The notes: generated by a model from the letters alone, not told the origin. A stretch of 64,000 nt of DNA from JBCFAY01 sp038562375 (GCA_038562375.1 JBCFAY010000018.1:7633-71632); one strand, 5' to 3'. Shown: positions 25,542 to 35,047, counted from the first letter of the stretch. Numbers and translations are program-made.

Positions 25542-26591
25542 TTATTTTCTGATTTTTGAGTGGAGCAGCCTTTGCAGACCGTTCATTGCAAGGCTGCAAA
25601 TGATGGTCAGCGCCATGATGACGTTGGCGATGGAGACCGGCACGCCCATCGATACCTTGATCGTGGTTGCGCCGTTGAGCAGCACCGCGAAAAACAGCGC
25701 CGTAAGCAGCGTGCCGTAGGGGTTCAGCCCGCCCATGAGCGCGACGGGGATGGCGTAGTAGCCGTAGTTTGTCAGGAAGTTCTCCTGCAGCCGGTATTGC
25801 ACGCCGAGGATCTCCACGCTGCCCGCCAGGGATGCGATCGCGCCGCTGAGCACCATGGTGACGATCATGGTCTTCTTCGCTTCGATGCCCGCATACTCGG
25901 CAGCCTCCCGATTCAAGCCCACGGATTTGATATCGTAGCCGAACGCCGTGTTTTTGAGCATATAGGACATAGCCGCCGCAATCAGAACGGCTATGATGAT
26001 GCCCGGATGGATGCCGAGCCCGGAAAATGCTTTGAGCTGCAGGACCTCCGGGATTTTGGACGACCAATTGACGCCCTGGTTCGGCTCTTTGAGAAATGTG
26101 CTTACACTCGCGCCCACGACGTTTTTTGCGATATAGTTCATGAATACCGTTACGAGAACCTCGCTGAATCCTTTTTTTACCTTGAGGTACCCGGGAATAA
26201 AGCCCCATAATCCTCCGGCCGCGGCGCCGACGAGCATCGTGAGCGGAATATGCACGGCGGGAGGTAGGCCGGTAATCCCGGTCGCGGCCCATGTGGAAAA
26301 AACCGCGCCCATGAACAGCTGTCCTTCCGCGCCCACGTTGAACACGCCGCCGCGATATGCAAGCGTTACCGCCAGAGCGCAGAAAGCGAGGGGCATGAAA
26401 TACTGCAATGCAAAAGTGAGGCCGGACTTTGACCCGAAGGAGCCAAAAAACATTTTCTGGTATGCCGTTAGGGGATCTACGCCCAGCATTGCGATCACGA
26501 CCGCGGCCCCCAGCAGGCCGAATACGATGGAAAGCATGGGGAAGAGGATCGAGACAATCCCTTCCGACTTAATTTGATTCCATTGTTTCAT
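25542..26591 (-). CDS. BMP-type ABC importer permease A (importer 2)
   Basis: A 349-residue membrane permease, YufP-like, with about ten hydrophobic segments. The family motif is AYRGGVFNVGAEGQLFMGA (about 79-97), with QYRLQENFLTNYGYYAIPVALMGG later. The start overlaps the end of the ATPase gene by 23 bases, so translation is coupled. Confidence 0.9.
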   Translation of the reverse strand: MKQWNQIKSEGIVSILFPMLSIVFGLLGAAVVIAMLGVDPLTAYQKMFFGSFGSKSGLTFALQYFMPLAFCALAVTLAYRGGVFNVGAEGQLFMGAVFSTWAATGITGLPPAVHIPLTMLVGAAAGGLWGFIPGYLKVKKGFSEVLVTVFMNYIAKNVVGASVSTFLKEPNQGVNWSSKIPEVLQLKAFSGLGIHPGIIIAVLIAAAMSYMLKNTAFGYDIKSVGLNREAAEYAGIEAKKTMIVTMVLSGAIASLAGSVEILGVQYRLQENFLTNYGYYAIPVALMGGLNPYGTLLTALFFAVLLNGATTIKVSMGVPVSIANVIMALTIICSLAMNGLQRLLHSKIRK

Positions 26592-28143
26592 CCGCCGCTC
26601 CTTTGTTCTTGTTCATGCCGCCGGCCGGAATACGCTTTCCCGCCATCAGCAGACCGACATTCCAGGTATCCGCCGTTTTCGCATCCAAAACAGCCACGTT
26701 TTGCCCCTTGTAAAACACCATCACCCGGTCGCTGAGCTCCATGATTTCCTTCAATTCCGTGGAGATGTACAGCACGGCCGTTCCGGCGCGCTTCGCGGCA
26801 ACAATCTGATTCTGCACGAATTTGGTTGCCTGGACGTCCAGCCCGCGCGTCGGCTGCACCGCCACGAGAACCTCCGGGCAAACCGCCAACTCCCGCGCCA
26901 GAATGATCTTCTGCTGATTTCCGCCGGAAAGCGTCCGCGCTTTGGTCTGTACACCCGGAGCCTTGATGCCGTAATCCCGCATCTTTTCCTCGGCAAACCG
27001 TGTGATATGCCGCTGATCCAGCCTGCCTTTTCGAGAGAACGGCGCGTCCCGGTGCCTGCCTAAAATCAGATTCTCCCTGACGGTATAGTCCATGATCAAG
27101 CCGCGCCTGTGCCGATCCTCCGGGATATGCCGCACGCCCCGCTTTTGCAGCGCGCGAGGCCTGAGCCGCGTCACGTCTTCCTCCCCGAGAAAAATTTTCC
27201 CGCCATGGCTTTCCATAAGCCCGGTAAGCGCCTGGGCAAGTTCGAGCTGTCCGTTGCCGGATACGCCCGCGACGCCCAGGATCTCACCTTCCCGCAGCGA
27301 GAAGGAGACATCGTCCACCACGTTGATGCCCCAGCGATCCCGGACCGTCAGATGTTCGACGCGGAGCTTTTCCTTGCGCGCGCCATCGGCGCTCTGTACG
27401 TTTTTTACGGTAAGGTCGATTTTCTGACCGACCATAAGATAAGCGAGCTCATTGGCATGGGGAATATCCTTCGTCCGATAGGAGCCGACGTTCTTTCCGG
27501 CCCGCATGACCGTGACGCGATCGCCGATATGCATGATTTCATCGATCTTGTGCGTAATCAGGACCACCGAGTTTCCCTTTGCTACGAACTTGCGCATGAA
27601 ATCGAACAATTCTTCGGCCTCTTGCGGCGTAAGTACCGCCGTCGGTTCATCCAGAATCAGCAGGCGGCTTTTTCGGTACAAGGCCTTGAGGATCTCCACC
27701 TTCTGCTGTACGCCCACGGACAGGTCGTAAATAGGCTTGTTTAAATCCACGCGGATATGGCTTTCCTCCATCAGCGCATTCAGCGCCTTGGCGACTTTCT
27801 TTTTATCCAAAATCGGCGGGCGTGTGGATTTTAGCCCCAGCATGATGTTTTCCAGCACCGTCATGTTGTGCACCAGCATAAAATGCTGATGTACCATTCC
27901 GATTCCCGCCTCGATGGAATTGCTGATGCTGTGATTGCGTTCCAGCTTTTTGCCGCCGAACAGTATTTCACCCGCATCCGGCGCATATAGGCCGTAAATG
28001 CAGTTCATCATCGTGGTTTTGCCTGCGCCGTTTTCGCCCAGAATTGCATGGACCTCGCCCGGTTCAACGTCAAGACATGCCTTGTCGTTGGCAACGATCG
28101 CGCCAAAGGTCTTTGTCAAGCTGTTTACGCGCAATAAATCCAT
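26569..28143 (-). CDS. BMP-type ABC importer ATPase with two nucleotide-binding domains (importer 2)
   Basis: A 524-residue duplicated ATPase. Walker A GENGAGKTTMMN (about 36-47), signature LSVGVQQKVE and Walker B LLILDEPTAVLTP in domain 1; degenerate GVSGNGQLELAQ and signature LSGGNQQKIILAREL in domain 2. The C-terminal tail is a little longer than in the other two copies. It energises importer 2. Confidence 0.92.
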   Translation of the reverse strand: MDLLRVNSLTKTFGAIVANDKACLDVEPGEVHAILGENGAGKTTMMNCIYGLYAPDAGEILFGGKKLERNHSISNSIEAGIGMVHQHFMLVHNMTVLENIMLGLKSTRPPILDKKKVAKALNALMEESHIRVDLNKPIYDLSVGVQQKVEILKALYRKSRLLILDEPTAVLTPQEAEELFDFMRKFVAKGNSVVLITHKIDEIMHIGDRVTVMRAGKNVGSYRTKDIPHANELAYLMVGQKIDLTVKNVQSADGARKEKLRVEHLTVRDRWGINVVDDVSFSLREGEILGVAGVSGNGQLELAQALTGLMESHGGKIFLGEEDVTRLRPRALQKRGVRHIPEDRHRRGLIMDYTVRENLILGRHRDAPFSRKGRLDQRHITRFAEEKMRDYGIKAPGVQTKARTLSGGNQQKIILARELAVCPEVLVAVQPTRGLDVQATKFVQNQIVAAKRAGTAVLYISTELKEIMELSDRVMVFYKGQNVAVLDAKTADTWNVGLLMAGKRIPAGGMNKNKGAADETMESN

Positions 28144-28157
28144 TTTTGTCTCCCTGC

Positions 28158-28187
28158 CAGGGCGAAAGACCGGAGCCCTCCGCCCTG
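28158..28187 (-). terminator. intercistronic hairpin after the binding-protein gene (importer 2)
   Basis: CGCCCTG with CAGGGCG, 7 bp, 16-base loop, in the 75-base gap between the lipoprotein and ATPase genes. It occupies the same position as the hairpins in importers 1 and 3. Confidence 0.4.
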
Positions 28188-28218
28188 CAATTCACGATTT
28201 CGATACCATGCGTCAAGG

Positions 28219-29289
28219 TCAATGCCAGCCTTCAATGCTTGTATCCACGACGATCGTGCCGTTTTTAATGCCTTCAACTTCCGCCATAACCTTATCCTTG
28301 GTGGCCTGCGTAACGGCGTTCCCAAACGTACCGGCGCCTACCGCATCCTCCTTTAAACCGAAGTGAAGCGCATCGCCGGGCTTATACTGACCGTCGACCA
28401 TACATGCCTGGATGGCGTAGTAGAAGACCTTGTAATTGCTCTCCAATACGCATACCAGAATCGTGTCGGGGTCCTTATCCGTATCGTCGCCGGTCCAGCC
28501 GATGGCATAGCAGCCCCGCGCTTTTGCCTCCTGCGCGACGGCGGTGATTGCGCCCGCGATGCTGTTGGCAACCACGTCGCAGCCGCCGTCGAGCAACGCG
28601 ACGGCCGCTTGCTTGGCTTTGTTCACATCATACCAATCCCCGCTGTAAACGACCTGCAGCTCGATCGCGGGATCGATTTCTGCGAGCTTTTTGCGCATTT
28701 CCCTTGTGGTAGAATCCACATGCGCGGTCTGCATCGCCGCGATGAACCCCACTTTTTTTGTCTTGGTGAAGTCGCCCATCACGATAGCCGACAGCGTCCC
28801 GTTGATGGCGTAATCCAGGCGTGCGCACATCAGGTTATCGCCTACTTCCGGCTGATTGCAGCCGACGAACATCGTATCGGGATATTGCGCGGAGACTTCC
28901 AGCAGAGCGTCGGTAAAGGAGCTGTCATTGGATAGAATCAGATTGTAGCCATCCTCCGCGTAGGTTTTCATCACCTGCACCGCTTCGTTGGCCGGAACCT
29001 GTTCCGTATAAGCGATATCGAGGTCGAAATCCTTGCCCGCCTGCACCAGCGCCTCATAGGGCTGTTGACTCCAGCCGCCGTCGCTGATGTTTCCGTTGAG
29101 AACCAGCGCAACCTTGCCCTTTGCCGCCGCAGCTTCGGTCGGTACGGCCGTTTCCTCGGCCGGCGCTGCCGGCGTGGCCGTATCGTCCGTTCCCGCCTGC
29201 TGAGCGCAACCCGCCAGTGAAAAGACGCAGGCAAGCATCAGAAGGCTAAGGACCAACGCTATGATTTTGGAAAATTCAGTTTTTTTCAC
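28219..29289 (-). CDS. BMP-family substrate-binding lipoprotein (importer 2)
   Basis: A 356-residue lipoprotein with lipobox LAGC and Cys28, an Ala/Glu/Pro/Thr linker (about 29-57), and the BMP fold beginning GKVALVLNGNISDGGWSQQPYEAL. The nucleoside-binding group PnrA shares the D-G-(G/S)-(W/F)-(N/S)-Q signature seen here as SDGGWSQ. First gene of the operon that continues through the methyltransferase at 21929, so its ligand is probably a methylated compound demethylated by that enzyme. The operon is preceded by a promoter at 29623-29651 and LacI-type sites at 29748-29829. Confidence 0.9.
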   Translation of the reverse strand: MKKTEFSKIIALVLSLLMLACVFSLAGCAQQAGTDDTATPAAPAEETAVPTEAAAAKGKVALVLNGNISDGGWSQQPYEALVQAGKDFDLDIAYTEQVPANEAVQVMKTYAEDGYNLILSNDSSFTDALLEVSAQYPDTMFVGCNQPEVGDNLMCARLDYAINGTLSAIVMGDFTKTKKVGFIAAMQTAHVDSTTREMRKKLAEIDPAIELQVVYSGDWYDVNKAKQAAVALLDGGCDVVANSIAGAITAVAQEAKARGCYAIGWTGDDTDKDPDTILVCVLESNYKVFYYAIQACMVDGQYKPGDALHFGLKEDAVGAGTFGNAVTQATKDKVMAEVEGIKNGTIVVDTSIEGWH

Positions 29290-29622
29290 GGATTCGATAT
29301 CCTCCTATTCATCGGTTTTAAAGTTTTTAAAGGGTCGGGCAATTTCCATGTTTTTGCGATGATCATCGACTGACGGCAACACCTCTTTTGCGATTTTCTC
29401 GTACCGTTGCGAATAAGAGTTCCGTTTGATTTGTTTCCGGGATACGTCTGCTTTTGAGCGCAACAAATAAAGCCGGTGCCATTCACCTTGCCGAAATGCG
29501 TTTTCTTGAGGCATGACACGTACTGTCTTCGCTGAGATTGTTGTGGGTGTTAAATGCGGCTGATATTATTATCTCTTATCGATTGTCTGGCTGCTTGCCG
29601 ATCCAACTCATTGTATGCCTTG
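29290..29622. other. leader or spacer upstream of importer 2
   Basis: A region of about 330 bases between the minus-strand promoter and the lipoprotein gene. Short minus-strand frames exist (69 codons at 29305-29514) but I recognise no family and see no good ribosome site. It may be an untranslated leader or a gene remnant. Confidence 0.3.
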
Positions 29623-29651
29623 AGGATAATCATAAATTTCTTTGCTGTCAA
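29623..29651 (-). promoter_or_regulatory. promoter of importer 2 / methyltransferase operon
   Basis: Read on the minus strand: TTGACA (29651-29646), 17 bp spacer, TATCCT (29628-29623). It implies a leader of about 325 bases before the lipoprotein start codon. Confidence 0.5.
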
Positions 29652-29747
29652 CAGCCTATTTTTTTTGTATCGTACCAGCGTATTTTTTTATTATTTCTCT
29701 TTATACAGTAAGAAAGTACAAAAAAATGAAAGATAAATACAAAATAT

Positions 29748-29829
29748 CGGTTTGGAAAACGGTTTCCAAAGCGGACCTTAAAAAACGCCCGGTTTTTGGA
29801 GGTTTTTATGGCAACCGTTTTCCAAACCG
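29748..29829. promoter_or_regulatory. pair of inverted LacI-type operators
   Basis: The 17-mer CGGTTTGGAAAACGGTT occurs at 29748-29764 on the plus strand and, exactly, at 29829-29813 on the minus strand. The first extends to TTTGGAAAACGGTTTCCAAA (29751-29770), an almost perfect palindrome with the central CG typical of LacI-family sites. The pair lies between lacI and the importer 2 operon, 100-180 bases upstream of the latter's predicted promoter; a loop between the two sites is possible. Confidence 0.65.
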
Positions 29830-29922
29830 TTTTTATGCAAAAACGAAACCTGATAAAACGATAGCCCTACATGATTATATTACATGTCGGGCCATTAAAA
29901 TTTCGTATATCTGAATCATCGT

Positions 29923-30906
29923 TTAGCGCGTCGTTTCCCGTAAGCATAGCGACAGAGGTAGGGAAGTGTATGACGGAACATGTTCTCCCCTGATCTTTGC
30001 AAGCACAAGTTCGGCTGCCTTTTTCCCGATGCGCACGCTCGGCAGATGCACCGTCGAAAGCGCCGGTGTAAGCAAGGGCGCCAGAGAATTGTCGTCAATT
30101 CCCATCAAAGCGATTTCCTCAGGGATGCGAATCCCCTTTGACAGCATCATTTTGAGCGCGCCGGCGGCCATCATATCGTTCATCGCCAGGACCGCATCCG
30201 GCAGGGTCCCGTCCTCAAGCAGCCGCGCGCAGGCAATCTGCGCCAGTTTCGCATCGCTGTAATCCCCATATTCGATCTTCCAGACGCAATCCGAATGCCG
30301 GTCAAAAAAAGTATGCATTGCGGACATGCGCCGCTGGGTTACAAAATACCGCGGATCGCCGGCAATGATGGCGAACTTCCTTGCGCCTGTGCCGTACAGG
30401 TGCTCCAGCGCCATCGTAATCCCTTTGGCGTCATCCACATAGACGCAGGTGGGCTGCGCTTTGAGCGCCTGGATGTAGCCGGGATTCTCAATGAGCACAT
30501 AGGGGATTTTAATGCGCTGGATCTCGTCGATCAATTCAGCCAGGGAGTAAAGGCCGGAAAGTATGATGCCGTCGACGCCGCGCTGGTCAAATTTGTTCCA
30601 GAATTGTTCGTTGCGGTGCTGCGCGTAGATCAGAGCACGGTAGCCTTCCTTATTCAGCGCGTTTTGGCAACCTTCGATTTCATCGTGAAACTGCATATTT
30701 CGCAGCGTGGGCACCAAACAGGCAATCGTGCGGGTAATACCCGTGGATAAGCTTTGCGCCGTGGGGTTCGGCATGTATTCAAAATCCTTGAGCACATCGG
30801 CAAGGTACTCCCTCATCGACGCGGAAAGCCGTTCAGGGTGATTGATGTATCTGGAAACCGTCGTGATGGATACCTTGGCCTGTTCTGCGATTTCTCGGAT
30901 GTTCAA
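29923..30906 (-). CDS. LacI-family transcriptional regulator
   Basis: A 327-residue repressor: N-terminal LacI helix-turn-helix (NIREIAEQAKVSITTVSRYINHPERLS, residues 2-28) with hinge helix, then a periplasmic-binding-like effector domain (GVDGIILSGLYSL, AIIAGDPRYFVTQRR, ALMGIDDNSLAPLLTPALSTV). The true start is a TTG at 30906 with GGGGAGG ahead of it; a longer upstream frame would add residues before the HTH that the family lacks. It is co-directional with importer 2 and likely controls it through the two sites at 29748-29829. Effector not known; it may be the imported methyl donor. Confidence 0.9.
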   Translation of the reverse strand: MNIREIAEQAKVSITTVSRYINHPERLSASMREYLADVLKDFEYMPNPTAQSLSTGITRTIACLVPTLRNMQFHDEIEGCQNALNKEGYRALIYAQHRNEQFWNKFDQRGVDGIILSGLYSLAELIDEIQRIKIPYVLIENPGYIQALKAQPTCVYVDDAKGITMALEHLYGTGARKFAIIAGDPRYFVTQRRMSAMHTFFDRHSDCVWKIEYGDYSDAKLAQIACARLLEDGTLPDAVLAMNDMMAAGALKMMLSKGIRIPEEIALMGIDDNSLAPLLTPALSTVHLPSVRIGKKAAELVLAKIRGEHVPSYTSLPLSLCLRETTR

Positions 30907-31080
30907 AAACAATCCTCCCCACAAGACGCGATAGTTCAAATGGATTATACCGTAGGCACCGAGTATGTGCAAGAACAATCGGACCCCGTTGCGCGCGGAC
31001 GTCTTTAAAGAAACGCCGTTGATTTAAAGTCCATCACAAGCCGATCATCAAAAATTCTTTTTAGTACTGATACGCGTTTA

Positions 31081-31109
31081 TTGACAACCCAATATCCGTG
31101 CGTTATTTT
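31081..31109 (+). promoter_or_regulatory. promoter of the PocR/AraC regulator gene
   Basis: TTGACA at 31081-31086, 17 bp spacer, TATTTT at 31104-31109. Transcription would start about 25 bases before the TTG start codon at 31142. Confidence 0.5.
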
Positions 31110-31141
31110 TGAAATACAATCTGAGCATAAGGGGCGACAGC

Positions 31142-32353
31142 TTGCTGGAACAATCCGAAAAAGCGATATTGTGCTGCGAGATGATCAAAGCTGCGTTGTT
31201 GATCGATGCTCATGTCCACGACACCGCTTTTTTTCATAATCTCTCGGGCGATACGTTCGAGGTATGCGATTATTGCTCCGTCGGCAATTGCTCGGCCCAC
31301 AAGATCGGATTGGCGCGCGCAAAAAAACAGGAGAACGTCTGCATCTATTTTTGCGCAAGGGGGTTGGCTTTTATCGCCGGAATCGCGGACAAAGACGAGC
31401 AATCGGATTCTTTCGGGATCGTGGCCGGGCCGCTCGTGATGGACGAGGTGCCGGATGTTCTCTCCTTGGGCGAAAACAATCGCTTTGGCTCGGCTGTATT
31501 AAAGCTTCCGGTTTTATCGAATTCGCGGATCAAACAAGTGGGGAACGTTCTTTGGTATTGTTTAAAAGGCCTCGCTTCGCGGGCGGAAGGCCCGGCCCGG
31601 CAGTCGGAGCCGATCGAGTTTATCTATACATCGAGCGACATGGAGAACGATCAAAGCTTGGTGGATGCGCGCATCTTCGAATATGAGGACCGTTTAAAGC
31701 GCGCCGCGCTCAATAACGATACCTCCCGGACACAGGCGCTGCTCAATGAAACGCTGGGCCTTATTTATTTTAACAGCAATGAAAATGTGCAGCGCATCAA
31801 GGCGGGAATATCCAAGCTCCTGGTCATCCTATCCCGCGTGATGGCCGCGTGCTCTAGGAGCATCCCCGATATTTTCGATTTTAACAGCGAGCATATCCGA
31901 AAACTGGATCAGATGAAATCCATGGAGGACGTCAATCGCTGGCTGTCGGAGATCATCCACTGTTTTTTATTTACGATATTCGAACCGGAAAACCTGAAAC
32001 ACTCGGACGTCGTTCAAAAGATCAAGGAGTACGTTCTCGCGAATTTCGATCATCGGCTGACGCTGGACGATATCTCAAGGCACGTATATCTGAGCAATTC
32101 CTACGTAAGTTCGATCTTCAAAAAAGAGACCGGGCTGAGCATCATCGATTATGCGAATCGCGTGAGGATCAACCGCAGCAAAAGGCTTCTGCACGATACG
32201 GACATCAGCATTTCCATGATATCGACGCGGTGCGGCTTTGAAGACCAAAGCTATTTCACGAAGACCTTTCGCAAACACGTGGGGATGTCGCCGAAGAAAT
32301 ACCGGGATTCAGGGTCAAACAATACGCAGGACAGCGACGAAAGGCTCGATTGA
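31142..32353 (+). CDS. AraC-family regulator with PocR sensor domain
   Basis: A 403-residue activator-type protein. The N-terminal third is a PocR-like ligand domain with its cysteine set (CDYCSVGNCSAH near residue 38-49 and a later Cys), as in regulators of B12-dependent propanediol use and of anaerobic methyltransferase clusters. The last 100 residues are two AraC helix-turn-helix motifs (LTLDDISRHVYLSNSYVSSIFKKETG and ISMISTRCGFEDQSYFTKTFRKHVGMSPKKYR). I place the start at the TTG at 31142, with AGGGG ahead; a TTG at 31109 would overlap the promoter. It ends one base before the corrinoid protein gene, so it probably controls this methyl-transfer operon. Confidence 0.88.
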   Translation: MLEQSEKAILCCEMIKAALLIDAHVHDTAFFHNLSGDTFEVCDYCSVGNCSAHKIGLARAKKQENVCIYFCARGLAFIAGIADKDEQSDSFGIVAGPLVMDEVPDVLSLGENNRFGSAVLKLPVLSNSRIKQVGNVLWYCLKGLASRAEGPARQSEPIEFIYTSSDMENDQSLVDARIFEYEDRLKRAALNNDTSRTQALLNETLGLIYFNSNENVQRIKAGISKLLVILSRVMAACSRSIPDIFDFNSEHIRKLDQMKSMEDVNRWLSEIIHCFLFTIFEPENLKHSDVVQKIKEYVLANFDHRLTLDDISRHVYLSNSYVSSIFKKETGLSIIDYANRVRINRSKRLLHDTDISISMISTRCGFEDQSYFTKTFRKHVGMSPKKYRDSGSNNTQDSDERLD

Positions 32354-32354
32354 C

Positions 32355-33011
32355 ATGAATACGCTCGAAGAGATTATGTTTTACATAAAACGGGGCAAGC
32401 CCATGCAGATCAGGGTTTTGATTCCGCTCGCGCTGTCCGAGGGATACTCCGCCGAACGCATCATGGACGAGGCCCTCCTGCCCGCGATGGATGAAGTCAG
32501 CCGCCTGTTTATCACAAACGAGATGTTTGTCCCGGAGGTTTTGGAGAGCGCGCGCGCGATGAACGCGGGCCTGCATCTGATTAAGCCCCATTTTGTGCAG
32601 TCCGGCATCGGAAATATGGGAACGATCGTCATCGGAACGGTAAAGGGCGATATGCACAATATCGGAAAGAACATCGTCTCGATGATGCTCGAAGGCAAGG
32701 GCTTTAAAGTGGTCGACCTCGGCGTAGACATCGAGCCCATTCGGTTCATCGAGGCCGCAAGATCCCAAAACGCGCAGATCATATGCTGTTCCTGCCTGCT
32801 GAGCAACGCGATGCTGAACATGGAGGAGATCGTGCGCCTCAGGAATCAGGCGGGGCTGAAGGGAAGGGTCGCGATCCTGATCGGGGGCGCGCCGCTCAGC
32901 CAGGCCTTCTGCGACAGGATCGGAGCGGATTATTTTGCGGTGAACGCGGGGGAAGCCGCGGATATCGCGTGCCAAATCGTTCAAAAGGATCTTGGGATTG
33001 CACGGCGTTAA
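32355..33011 (+). CDS. corrinoid protein (second)
   Basis: A 218-residue cobalamin-binding protein with the helical cap (about 1-85) and B12 domain: GDMHNIGKN (about 100-108) with the cobalt-ligand His, DLGVDIEP, SCLLSNAM and the GGAPLS loop. It differs from the one at 23296 (DMHN instead of DVHD). In methyltransferase systems it shuttles a methyl group between a substrate-specific MT1 and a folate-specific MT2. The neighbouring AcsE/MtrH-like gene at 33393 is the likely partner, separated by a terminator-like hairpin. Confidence 0.9.
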   Translation: MNTLEEIMFYIKRGKPMQIRVLIPLALSEGYSAERIMDEALLPAMDEVSRLFITNEMFVPEVLESARAMNAGLHLIKPHFVQSGIGNMGTIVIGTVKGDMHNIGKNIVSMMLEGKGFKVVDLGVDIEPIRFIEAARSQNAQIICCSCLLSNAMLNMEEIVRLRNQAGLKGRVAILIGGAPLSQAFCDRIGADYFAVNAGEAADIACQIVQKDLGIARR

Positions 33012-33392
33012 CCCTTTATCGCCTTTGTGTTTGTTGCGCACATAGGATGGGGTTTCCGGAGCCCGCGGAGAGCGGATACAATAAACCCGGACTTGTTCGT
33101 ACCGCCCCGCATCATGTTCCGGGCCGGCCGGTGAAATTGCAGAAGGAGCGTTTTTATGGGCTTGCCCGCCGTTTTTGCCGCGCGCCGAGGGGATAAAACC
33201 GCGGCGCGGCTTCTTTTTATCCGTGATTTGGAAAATTTATCCATAGGCAGATTATTATAAAACAGAATTGAATCGTTATATAACTTGCGTTGAAACTATG
33301 GTATTTTTGTACTGCAACCGATTGCTTTTCGATGTGTTTCATCAATATGTTTTTTCAAGTCAGCACAACAAACATTAAAGGATGTAGCCGAC
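33012..33392. other. intergenic region with terminator
   Basis: A 380-base gap. The GC-rich first part ends in the hairpin at 33177-33217; the second part is AT-rich and leads into the next gene. I looked for a cobalamin riboswitch (B12 box) because of the context and did not find one. Confidence 0.4.
33177..33217 (+). terminator. rho-independent terminator
   Basis: GCCGCGC (33177-33183) pairs with GCGCGGC (33204-33210), followed by TTCTTTTT. It would end or attenuate the regulator-corrinoid transcript. Confidence 0.6.
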
Positions 33393-34244
33393 ATGCGGAT
33401 TATCAGCGGCAGGATCAATACGAGCTTGGATGGAATATCCGACATCATAAACGCGCGCGATGAAGCCGCGCTCTTGCGCATCGCCAAGGAGCAGATCGCG
33501 CTGGGCGCTCAGGCGATCGATTTAAACTGCGCGACGCACCTTCATACCGAGATCGACGACATGCTGTGGATGATCGATACCCTCCAGAAATCCGTGAACA
33601 TCGCGCTGGGATCGGATTCTCCGAATCCCGAGCTGCACATAGAGGCCCTAAAGCGCATCCGCACGCCCAAGCCCATCATCAATTCCACCTCGCTGGAGAA
33701 AACGCGCATACAGGGGCTTGTCCCGTCCGTAAAGGAATACAACGCCCGGCTGATCGTTTTGCTGCACGACGAGTCCGGAATGCCCGCGGGGGTTGAAGAC
33801 CGCTTGCGCCTTCTCCCCAAAGCCGAAAAGCTCATGCGGGACTACAAGCTCGATTACGGCGACGTCTTTTTGGATCCGCTGATGTTCCCGGTTGCGGTCG
33901 ACGAAGAAAGCGGCATGATATTTTTAAAGACCATGCGGCAGATCAAAAAACTGGAGCCGCGCTTTCAATTCATCTGCGGGATGGACAATGTTTCCTACGG
34001 AATGCCGGAGATCGAGATCCTGAATATCGCGATGATGTTCATGCTCGCCGGCAACGATATGGACGCCGTCATGCTCAGTTTGACGCCGCAAAACGCGCCG
34101 TATATCCCCGCCATCCACGCCCTGACCGCGCGGCCGGAAGGCGTTATCGATTACATCGATTTTTTCCGCCGGGGCAAGCTGAATGTTTTCAACCGTTCCA
34201 AGGAATTTGAAGAGGTGTGGTTCAAGGATTTGGATCAAATATGA
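33393..34244 (+). CDS. methyltetrahydrofolate:corrinoid methyltransferase (AcsE/MtrH-like)
   Basis: A 283-residue TIM-barrel pterin-binding protein of the dihydropteroate synthase/AcsE group. Conserved segments: IDLNCATH (about 40-47, strand with Asp-Asn), INSTSLEK (about 97-104, pterin contact Asn) and CGMDNVSYGMPE (about 190-201), nearly identical to the NVSYGLP motif of AcsE. It would move the methyl group from methyl-corrinoid to tetrahydrofolate, or the reverse, as MT2 in anaerobic demethylation. It lies between two corrinoid-system genes and an ECF transporter. Start ATG at 33393 follows AAAGGATG. Confidence 0.85.
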   Translation: MRIISGRINTSLDGISDIINARDEAALLRIAKEQIALGAQAIDLNCATHLHTEIDDMLWMIDTLQKSVNIALGSDSPNPELHIEALKRIRTPKPIINSTSLEKTRIQGLVPSVKEYNARLIVLLHDESGMPAGVEDRLRLLPKAEKLMRDYKLDYGDVFLDPLMFPVAVDEESGMIFLKTMRQIKKLEPRFQFICGMDNVSYGMPEIEILNIAMMFMLAGNDMDAVMLSLTPQNAPYIPAIHALTARPEGVIDYIDFFRRGKLNVFNRSKEFEEVWFKDLDQI

Positions 34245-34273
34245 TCCAAAAATAAAATAAAGGAGAATAAGCC

Positions 34274-35047
34274 ATGAAAGAACTATTCAAGCTCAAGAAA
34301 ATCAAAGTTCATCCAGCCATGGTCGCCGTGTGGGCGGCGCTCATGGCAGTCGCAGGCCTTCTTCCTTCCTTTCCGGTGTTCGGTTCGGGCGGCAACTTCA
34401 GCGTAAGCTATGCCCTGGCCCCGATCGCCGGCATCATGTTCGGCCCCTTCGCGGGCGCGCTGACCGTTGCGATCGGCGAATTCATCGGCTCGATCATCGC
34501 TCCGCACAATGCTTCTCTCGGACTTTTCACGTTTGTAATTAATACCGCCAACGCTTTCGCCGCCGGCTATATTTCCCGCAAAAAGTGGGGGGTAGGCCTA
34601 TTGTACATCGCGGTCCTGACCGCGGTCTGGTTCATCCTCCCGCCCTGCAGGAACACCGGCATCTACTTCATCGTCTATATCGCCGGTATGATCATGTGTC
34701 CGATCGGCGGTATTTTCGGCACCCGCCTCATGGAGAACAAGAACTACTTCCTCCGCATGGTCGGCCTGTTCCTGATCGCCTGGCCCGCGTACATCGCAGG
34801 CTCCATCACCGGCAATATCCCCACATGCTACCTCTTCCAGATCCCCGAAGAGTTCTGGTCGAGCTTCCTTACCTGGATCACCCCGTTTGAGCGCACCATA
34901 TTCGCCCTGGCGGCGGCGGTCATCGGCACGCCTCTGCTGATGATGCTGCCGAAGATCGGCGTTTTCGTGGGGCCCAAATACGACGGCGAAGAAGAGGAGA
35001 GCGCGGCCGACGCGAAGATCAAGGCCAAGATCGACAGCAAGATGTAA
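34274..35047 (+). CDS. ECF transporter S component (substrate unknown)
   Basis: A 257-residue integral membrane protein with about six hydrophobic segments and the ECF S-component layout: a basic N-terminus, then GGNFSVSYALAPIAGIMFGPFAGALTVAIGEFIGS (about 40-75), typical of the substrate-binding subunit. A charged Glu/Lys tail (about 236-257) is cytoplasmic. S components bind vitamins or small metabolites and use the shared T and A subunits encoded just downstream. Location in a methyltransferase cluster suggests a methylated substrate or a corrinoid-related compound. The next gene is 235 bases away with a GC-rich spacer. Confidence 0.75.
   Translation: MKELFKLKKIKVHPAMVAVWAALMAVAGLLPSFPVFGSGGNFSVSYALAPIAGIMFGPFAGALTVAIGEFIGSIIAPHNASLGLFTFVINTANAFAAGYISRKKWGVGLLYIAVLTAVWFILPPCRNTGIYFIVYIAGMIMCPIGGIFGTRLMENKNYFLRMVGLFLIAWPAYIAGSITGNIPTCYLFQIPEEFWSSFLTWITPFERTIFALAAAVIGTPLLMMLPKIGVFVGPKYDGEEEESAADAKIKAKIDSKM

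Noticed and set aside
25560..26210. 216-codon plus-strand frame opposite the importer 2 permease
   Set aside because: Antisense shadow of a conserved permease gene.
33012..33392. Cobalamin riboswitch upstream of the corrinoid/ECF genes
   Set aside because: No B12 box or typical core found here or at 35048-35281.
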